Below, in pieces: positions 23,032 to 27,733 of a stretch of DNA of 27,733 nt. Numbering within the stretch: position 1 is the first letter of the stretch; every line of letters starts with the position of its first letter. The position numbers and the translations under genes are program-made. Below the pieces are notes generated by a model. It saw nothing but the letters and a program-made list of their open reading frames with translations, did not search any database and was not told where the DNA came from. Origin of the DNA: Thermomucor indicae-seudaticae (lineage: Eukaryota; Mucoromycota; Mucoromycetes; Mucorales; Lichtheimiaceae); assembly GCA_000787465.1 (NCBI GenBank), contig JSYX01000473.1, positions 1-27,733 of the forward strand. Direction: 5' to 3'.

Positions 23032-23403
23032 GTCCGATAAAATTCAAAGTCCGTTTCCTAGCAACGATTATATCCAAGTTTCTTCTCTTTTGTTCAACAA
23101 TGGACCCCTCAATATAATGGATCTCTTTCCCCTTTGCACAGAAAAAAAATAATGAAAAGAGAAGAGGATAGCATGGAGTTTTACGAGAGTGTTATCATTT
23201 GATGGTGTGTTTTACTTTGAGAGCTCGCATATCGATCATGATCTTTTTACTATTTTTTACGCCTGAAGACTTGTGGTCGCTTCTTTTTGACGGAAAACTT
23301 TGCTGACGCGTCCGCGCATTTACAAACAAACTTTTCTCCGCGTTTTTTTTTACCGGAATCCAGGAACCAAGCAAAAAATCTTCTTTTTTCTCACGCTCTG
23401 ACC
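23032..23403. other. Actin 3' flank and prolidase promoter
   Basis: These 372 nt are AT-rich. They hold the actin 3' untranslated region with a pyrimidine-rich start and an A-run at about 23144, then the promoter of the co-oriented prolidase gene with a T-run at about 23343. No other feature seen. Confidence 0.5.
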
Positions 23404-25053
23404 ATGTTTCCAACCCGTCGAAATGTTGAAAAGATATTAAAGCATTTTGGTGTATCAGAAGGCCTGATCTATCTCAAAGGGCAAACATTACATGAACGTG
23501 ATGATACCGACGTCGAGCTCCCTTTCCGCCAGGAAAGCAACTTTTTCTATGTCACAGGTACTTTGTGCAAGAAGGTGGTTAAGAAGAGTTGCGCTTACCG
23601 TCGACATAAGGTATCTCGGAACCGGATTTCCATGTTGTCATTGACCTTGTTACCAGACGCATTCAATTATTCGCGCCACCCGTGAATCCGGATGCCGTGA
23701 TTTGGATGGGCATGCCGGATTCACTCGAGACCTTGATGCAAAAGTATGACGTGGACGAAGCCCTCTATGCTGAAGGCGACGCGCTCCAAAAGCGTCTGAG
23801 TCAAGCCTCGGTGGTGTACACCATCCCGATAACGGATACTAGCAGCTTCCTGGATATCAAGTGGGCTGGTGACGAGGACCGTAAGAAACTCTATAGAGCG
23901 TTTTGTGAGGCACGCGCGGTCAAGGATGACTGGGAAATTGAGTTGATCAAGAAGGCAAACCAAATCTCGTCCGATGCTCATATCAAGGTCTATTGTTACT
24001 CTATTTATCTATAAAGTCGAAACACTGATGTGATTATTATTATAGCTGATGCAAACCGTTCGGCCCAATATGAACGAATCCGACCTGCATGCCCTGTTTC
24101 TCTATGGTATGGAACTTGGAGCATCCCACAGCAAGAGACGCTCAATGCAAATATCGAATAGAATCTTCTCGTCGAGGCGCATTCTTCCAGTCCTACTTGC
24201 CTATCGTGGGATGCGGCAAGAACGCAGCCACACTTCATTACAACAAGAACAATGCACCTATGGAACGGCCCACAGATCTTGTTCTGGTGGATGCAGGTGC
24301 AGAATACAATTGCTACGCTTCGGATATTACCCGCACATTCCCTGTCGGCGGCAAGTTTACACCCGAAGCAGCCAAGATTTACACCATTGTCCTTGATATG
24401 CAAAAGGTGACCCTCTCTCTCTCTTTCTCTGTTGCTGCAGACAAATAATAATGGTAATATGTCTGTAGGCCTGTTTTGCCAAATGCAAAGCTGGTGTCAG
24501 TTGGGAAGAGATCCATCGGACGGCGATGCAAGTGGCATGCGACGGCCTACTGGATGCAGGCATCCTCGTGGGCGATAAACAGGAGCTGCTGGACAAGGAT
24601 ATCGTGGCTGCCTTTTTCCCACACGGAAGTATGTCTTGATTATTATCTGTGTGTACTTACGATAAAAGACTAAACAACAAAGATATATATATAGTTGGAC
24701 ATATGCTTGGCTTGGATGTCCATGACGTAGGCGGCTACCCAGAAGGCGTGGAGCGCATCAATAGACCCAGCTACCGTCACCTCCGGATCCGCAGAGTCCT
24801 GGAAGCAGGCAATGTGGTCACGGTCGAACCGGGCATCTATTTCTGCGAATTTATGATCGATCCCGTGCTCAAGTCTGAAGAGACTGCAAAGTACATCAAT
24901 GTGGATCGACTGAACCAGTATAAGCCCACAGGTGGCGTCCGTATCGAGGACAATATTGTCATTACGCAAGATGGATACATCAACCTCACAACGGTACCAA
25001 AGGAAATTGCTGATATTGAAGCTCTGATGGCAGACAGCGTTACAAGCAAGTAA
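23404..25053 (+). CDS. Xaa-Pro dipeptidase (prolidase), peptidase family M24B
   Basis: Six exons (23404-23557, 23611-23987, 24046-24106, 24162-24406, 24469-24628, 24695-25053) encode 451 residues, about 40 short of human PEPD. The N-terminal half is the aminopeptidase-P N domain ('[18 protein letters not shown]'); the C-terminal half is the pita-bread fold. All five metal ligands are present: D241 ('LVDAGAE'), D252 ('SDITRTFP'), H335 ('[12 protein letters not shown]'), E377 ('TVEPGIYF') and E417 ('RIEDNIV'). H342 matches the substrate-binding histidine. The enzyme cleaves Xaa-Pro dipeptides in the cytosol with two Mn2+ and recycles proline. Intron 2 has a weak donor (GTCTAT) but restores the family alignment. 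The gene ends 56 nt from the stop of the convergent zinc-finger repressor gene. Confidence 0.95.
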
Positions 25054-25109
25054 ATGCTGTATTTTGTACGTAAATTACAATCACCATGTAAAAGCCCCCC
25101 TAAGTGCTC

Positions 25110-26080
25110 TTAACCAAAGGAGCTAACAATCTGTGCAAATCGCATAAGGTTGCCATCTTTTTCGGGGCTACTATCTTGGTTGTCATCGTCTTTTTCTTGT
25201 GGGATGATGGGTGGATGCAAAAGAGTGAAAGGAAACGGAGGAATCTGACCAGCAGATGATGGGTTATAAGGGGACAAAGGTCGATGCTGATAAAAGAGGG
25301 TGACAGGAGGTGGTTGTTCAGGCTTGTTATTATTGGAAGATGATGATGCTGCTTGACGATCGTTATTATTATTCAATTCGGATTCGGATGCTCCTCGCTT
25401 CCGTCGTCCAAGCGATTGATGATAATTATTCAGATGCTGGTCAATGGTAAGAGGCGGATCGACCCGGTAAGGGTCCGACTGGATACGATGATGTGCATGA
25501 AGACGAGGTCGCGGCCTGGTGGCTTCTTCCACCTTGCTGCTACTACTACGCTGAGTGCGTCTGGATTTGGGTGACATGTGTGTCCTATAATGCTGCATCA
25601 TATTGTCTTGACGCGAGAACCGAGACTGACAACCAGGAAAGAGACAAGGAAAGTTCTTTTCACCCGTGTGAATCCGGTTATGTCGCGCCAAGTGCCCACT
25701 ACAGCCAGTCAGTTGGCCTCATTGATATAGCAAGAACTCGGTCTAATTTTTTACCTTGTAGTAAAACTCTTGTTGCAACCAGGTTCCATACAGTGGTATT
25801 TACGCTTATTGTTATTTTTCGGTTGTTCCACTGCTGGACCAGAATCTGTTCGTTGCTGCTCAACATTGGTGCTACATTGACTACGGTCATCAGGAGAAGA
25901 AGAGGAAGAAGAAGGTGGCGAAAAGGATGCTACGGGTGTTGTTGTTATAGGTTCTCTGTATTCCTCATAGGATGCTGACGCAAAAGAGTTATCGTTCAGT
26001 AGACTTATTTGTCGTCCAGAAGAATCAATCACGGATAGGGAAGAGTCTTTTGAGAAACGCTGTTGCTCGTCGTGGAGCAT
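25110..26080 (-). CDS. C2H2 transcriptional repressor, NRG1-like
   Basis: Two exons (26080-25755, 25698-25110) encode 304 residues; the frame is open to a Met at 26155, but the inner Met at 26080 starts the hydrophilic protein and is preferred. The 56-nt intron falls inside the first finger. Two adjacent fingers (about residues 96-150) read 'YHCMEPGCNKSFTTSGHLARHNRIH', linker TGEKNF, then 'CLFPGCQSRFSRQDNMMQHYRTH'. 'FTTSGHLARHNRIHTGEKN' and 'SRxDNxxQHYRTH' are signatures of yeast Nrg1/Nrg2, which bind CCCCT-type sites and recruit Tup1-Ssn6 to repress glucose-, pH- and filament-related genes. Flanks are Ser/Asn/Pro-rich and probably disordered. The family is firm; its targets in this fungus are unknown. 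A CCCCT site and a perfect inverted repeat lie in the upstream region. Confidence 0.88.
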
Positions 26081-26360
26081 GGCTTTTGAGAGAAAGGGAA
26101 GAAAAGAGAAAGAAGGAAATCGGGCAAAGCAAAAAACAAACTCAGTTTTCCTCAAAAACCCTGAACAAGTTTGCAGGGACGCTTACGTACGTCGCAAGGT
26201 AGAGCTTACACAGTAACGATCGATTACCCTTTTCGTATGCGTCATTGATAATATTTATCGGCGCAAAGTTATTCTCTTTCTTGCTTAAGGCACCATCACA
26301 AACTATCCGCTTGCTTTTTCCTCCACGCACGGGAATGTTACACAGTGATTATCAAAGCAT

Positions 26361-26384
26361 CCCGTTTAGCAACATGTAAACGGG
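26361..26384. repeat. Perfect 8-bp inverted repeat
   Basis: CCCGTTTA and TAAACGGG flank an 8-nt spacer, centred about 290 nt upstream of the NRG1-like start and 475 nt upstream of the small protein's start. The symmetric arms could bind a dimeric factor. Arms this long with this spacing are rare by chance at any one place, but the whole window gives many chances. Confidence 0.6.
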
Positions 26385-26787
26385 TAGTTTGTCACATAGG
26401 AACACTTTTAGCTGCTTAACCTCCATGAGCGTGCGTCCTGCTGACAGATCCTCCAGTTTAAGCTGGACTCCACATAGTACCATTCTCTTGATTCCTCATG
26501 GAGTCTGCAGCAGAGACTTGTCTGTTGCCTTCGTGCACCGCGGACCTTTAAGATGCAGCAAAACCATCTGGTCTGCATTTTCTAGAGTAAAAAGCATCTG
26601 TAAAAAGTACCCTTCCCATTATGTACGGTTTATTCTTACTCTGGAATGATATCGTATACCTGTAAAGACCCTTTTGATGGGCGTGTTGAAATGGCTACTG
26701 TCTGCACGTAATGCGCCTACTTGGCTCTGTATGTTTATATAGTCCCTTTTGCCTTGTATCCCTACAGGCAGGGTACCCCGTCTTGGC

Positions 26788-26810
26788 ACCCCTCAGGCCA
26801 TATATAAAAC
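26788..26810 (+). promoter_or_regulatory. CCCCT element and TATA box
   Basis: ACCCCT (26788-26793), a stress-element or NRG1-type core, sits 8 nt before TATATAAAAC (26801-26810). The TATA box is 36 nt ahead of the ATG at 26847, leaving room for a very short leader. Regulation by the neighbouring NRG1-like protein is only a possibility. Confidence 0.45.
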
Positions 26811-26846
26811 TTGCACGTCTTTTCCTTCTTCTTCATATCAATTTAC

Positions 26847-27466
26847 ATGATGCTACAACGACTACAAGGTCTTGTCCTGCGTAATGACCTGGTGTTCAAG
26901 GCTTGTCATGACGATGCCGGTCAAAAACCCAAAGAATCTACCAAAGAACCGGCACAAGAAACAGCGCCCTTTTCAGACGATTCTACAGCAACAGCCGTGG
27001 TCGCCATGTTGTACCAACAAGCCAAAGAAATTGATGAAGCAAGTTTCACAACGACAGACGACGATGAGGAGGACTTCCTTTCCCTGCGTCCCGTGGCTGG
27101 GCCAACGGTCATTAGGAGGAGGAAGAAGCCTTCTCTGCGACCTCAGATCGTTGTTGCCAAAAGACCGTCGCAAGGCGTTATTTATCGTCGACGCGTAATG
27201 GCTAGTTTTGCAAGAAAACAGGATCTCGAACAACGAACGCGACCCATCATCAATCCAGCCTTTTTGCCATCACCAGAACCGAGTCGAGCGACTTCAAGCA
27301 AACAGTAAGTCTCTGTTTGTTATTTCTCGATAACAGAAAGGATTATTGATCCTTCTCCTTGCCTTACAGTGTCACTCCGTCGCGATCACCAAAAGGCAGT
27401 CCATGTAAACGTATCTTGAAGAGGTTCTTTAAATCATCACAGAAAGCTACTACCTCCAAACCATGA
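26847..27466 (+). CDS. Small basic protein of unknown function
   Basis: Two exons (26847-27304, 27370-27466) with a well-formed 65-nt intron (GTAAGT to TTACAG) encode 184 residues. I recognise no family. Residues 1-20 are mildly hydrophobic with a 'MMLQRLQGLVLRNDLVF' start. Residues 25-75 are Lys/Glu/Thr-rich and end in an acidic patch ('TTDDDEEDF'). Residues 85-125 are strongly basic ('VIRRRKKPSLRPQ', 'VIYRRRVMASFARKQ'). The end, after the intron, is basic and Ser/Pro-rich ('SPCKRILKRFFKSS'), like an amphipathic or nuclear-localising tail. Most of the protein looks disordered. A TATA box and a Ser-Pro-rich tail favour a real, regulated gene over a chance frame. Two ATGs stand in tandem; the first is taken. 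The start could alternatively be at 26850. Confidence 0.65.
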
Positions 27467-27733
27467 ATAAACCATTTGTGCCAGTACGTAGAATCATATG
27501 CATTCCAAGTTGTAAAGCCGTCTGAGCTACGGCGGCAACGTCCCTTCTTTTTAGTTACTGGTCAAAGCACAGCGAGATGAATATTCCGCTGACCGGACCG
27601 CCCAGTGATTCGGGTTAAACCCCATCCATTCCGTCATTCAAGAGCATGGTCATGGTTTCATATAACACTGTGAAAGGCTTCTCGCCAGGGCAGAAATACT
27701 GTTTATTGATTTGGACTTTTGCGCTACTTAAAG
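27467..27733. other. Right end of the window
   Basis: These 267 nt follow the small protein gene and carry no frame or motif I can support. Confidence 0.5.

Larger units (their letters stand above)
26081..26846. other. Divergent promoter region (NRG1-like gene / small basic protein gene)
   Basis: Of these 766 nt no part is coding by family or splice evidence. An inverted repeat, a CCCCT element and a TATA box are listed separately. The frame on the plus strand at 26389-26649 has no recognisable product. Confidence 0.5.

Overview
This is a gene-dense nuclear segment of a filamentous fungus, most likely an early-diverging one (Mucoromycota, probably Mucorales). The evidence is: a standard fungal actin of exactly 375 residues; many short introns (58 modelled, nearly all 49-77 nt, GT-AG with occasional GC-AG); short intergenic gaps; and genes that Saccharomyces lacks but early fungi and animals share, such as PEX16, an LRRC40-type leucine-rich-repeat protein and a PM20D2-type M20 amidohydrolase. 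The family calls rest on reading conserved motifs by eye, not on a database search. Exon borders were set by keeping the family alignment in frame across consensus splice sites.

Layout, left to right. Positions 1-1750 hold no gene I can support. Three minus-strand genes follow: a Golgi GT62 (MNN9/ANP1-type) mannosyltransferase (1751-2951), PEX16 (3179-4682, seven exons) and a PRELI/UPS2-type mitochondrial lipid-transfer protein (5026-5797). After a 1.1-kb divergent promoter region come a plus-strand MFS transporter of the allantoate-permease type (6880-8773) and, tail to tail with it, an M20 amidohydrolase (9355-11178, ten exons). An SP-RING SUMO ligase (11559-13355, minus) diverges from exosome subunit RRP46 (13822-14777, plus). 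RRP46 meets a single-exon C2H2 zinc-finger protein (14827-15891, minus) head-on. Then come LRRC40 (16598-19052), a GSK3 kinase (about 19211-20772), actin (21466-23031) and an M24B prolidase (23404-25053), all on the plus strand. An NRG1-like zinc-finger repressor (25110-26080, minus) and an unrecognised small basic protein (26847-27466, plus) close the window.

These are mostly housekeeping genes: protein glycosylation, peroxisome and mitochondrial membrane biogenesis, RNA decay, SUMOylation, kinase signalling, cytoskeleton and peptide turnover. They do not form one pathway. The one neighbouring pair that might work together is the permease and the amidohydrolase, both candidates for nitrogen-source use; the NRG1-like repressor and the prolidase are simply convergent neighbours. 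I found no transposon, rRNA, tRNA, CRISPR array or biosynthetic cluster. I also found no convincing undescribed multi-gene system. The most notable observations are the unusual number of GC-AG introns, an internally duplicated zinc-finger protein of no recognised family, and a perfect inverted repeat upstream of the NRG1-like gene.
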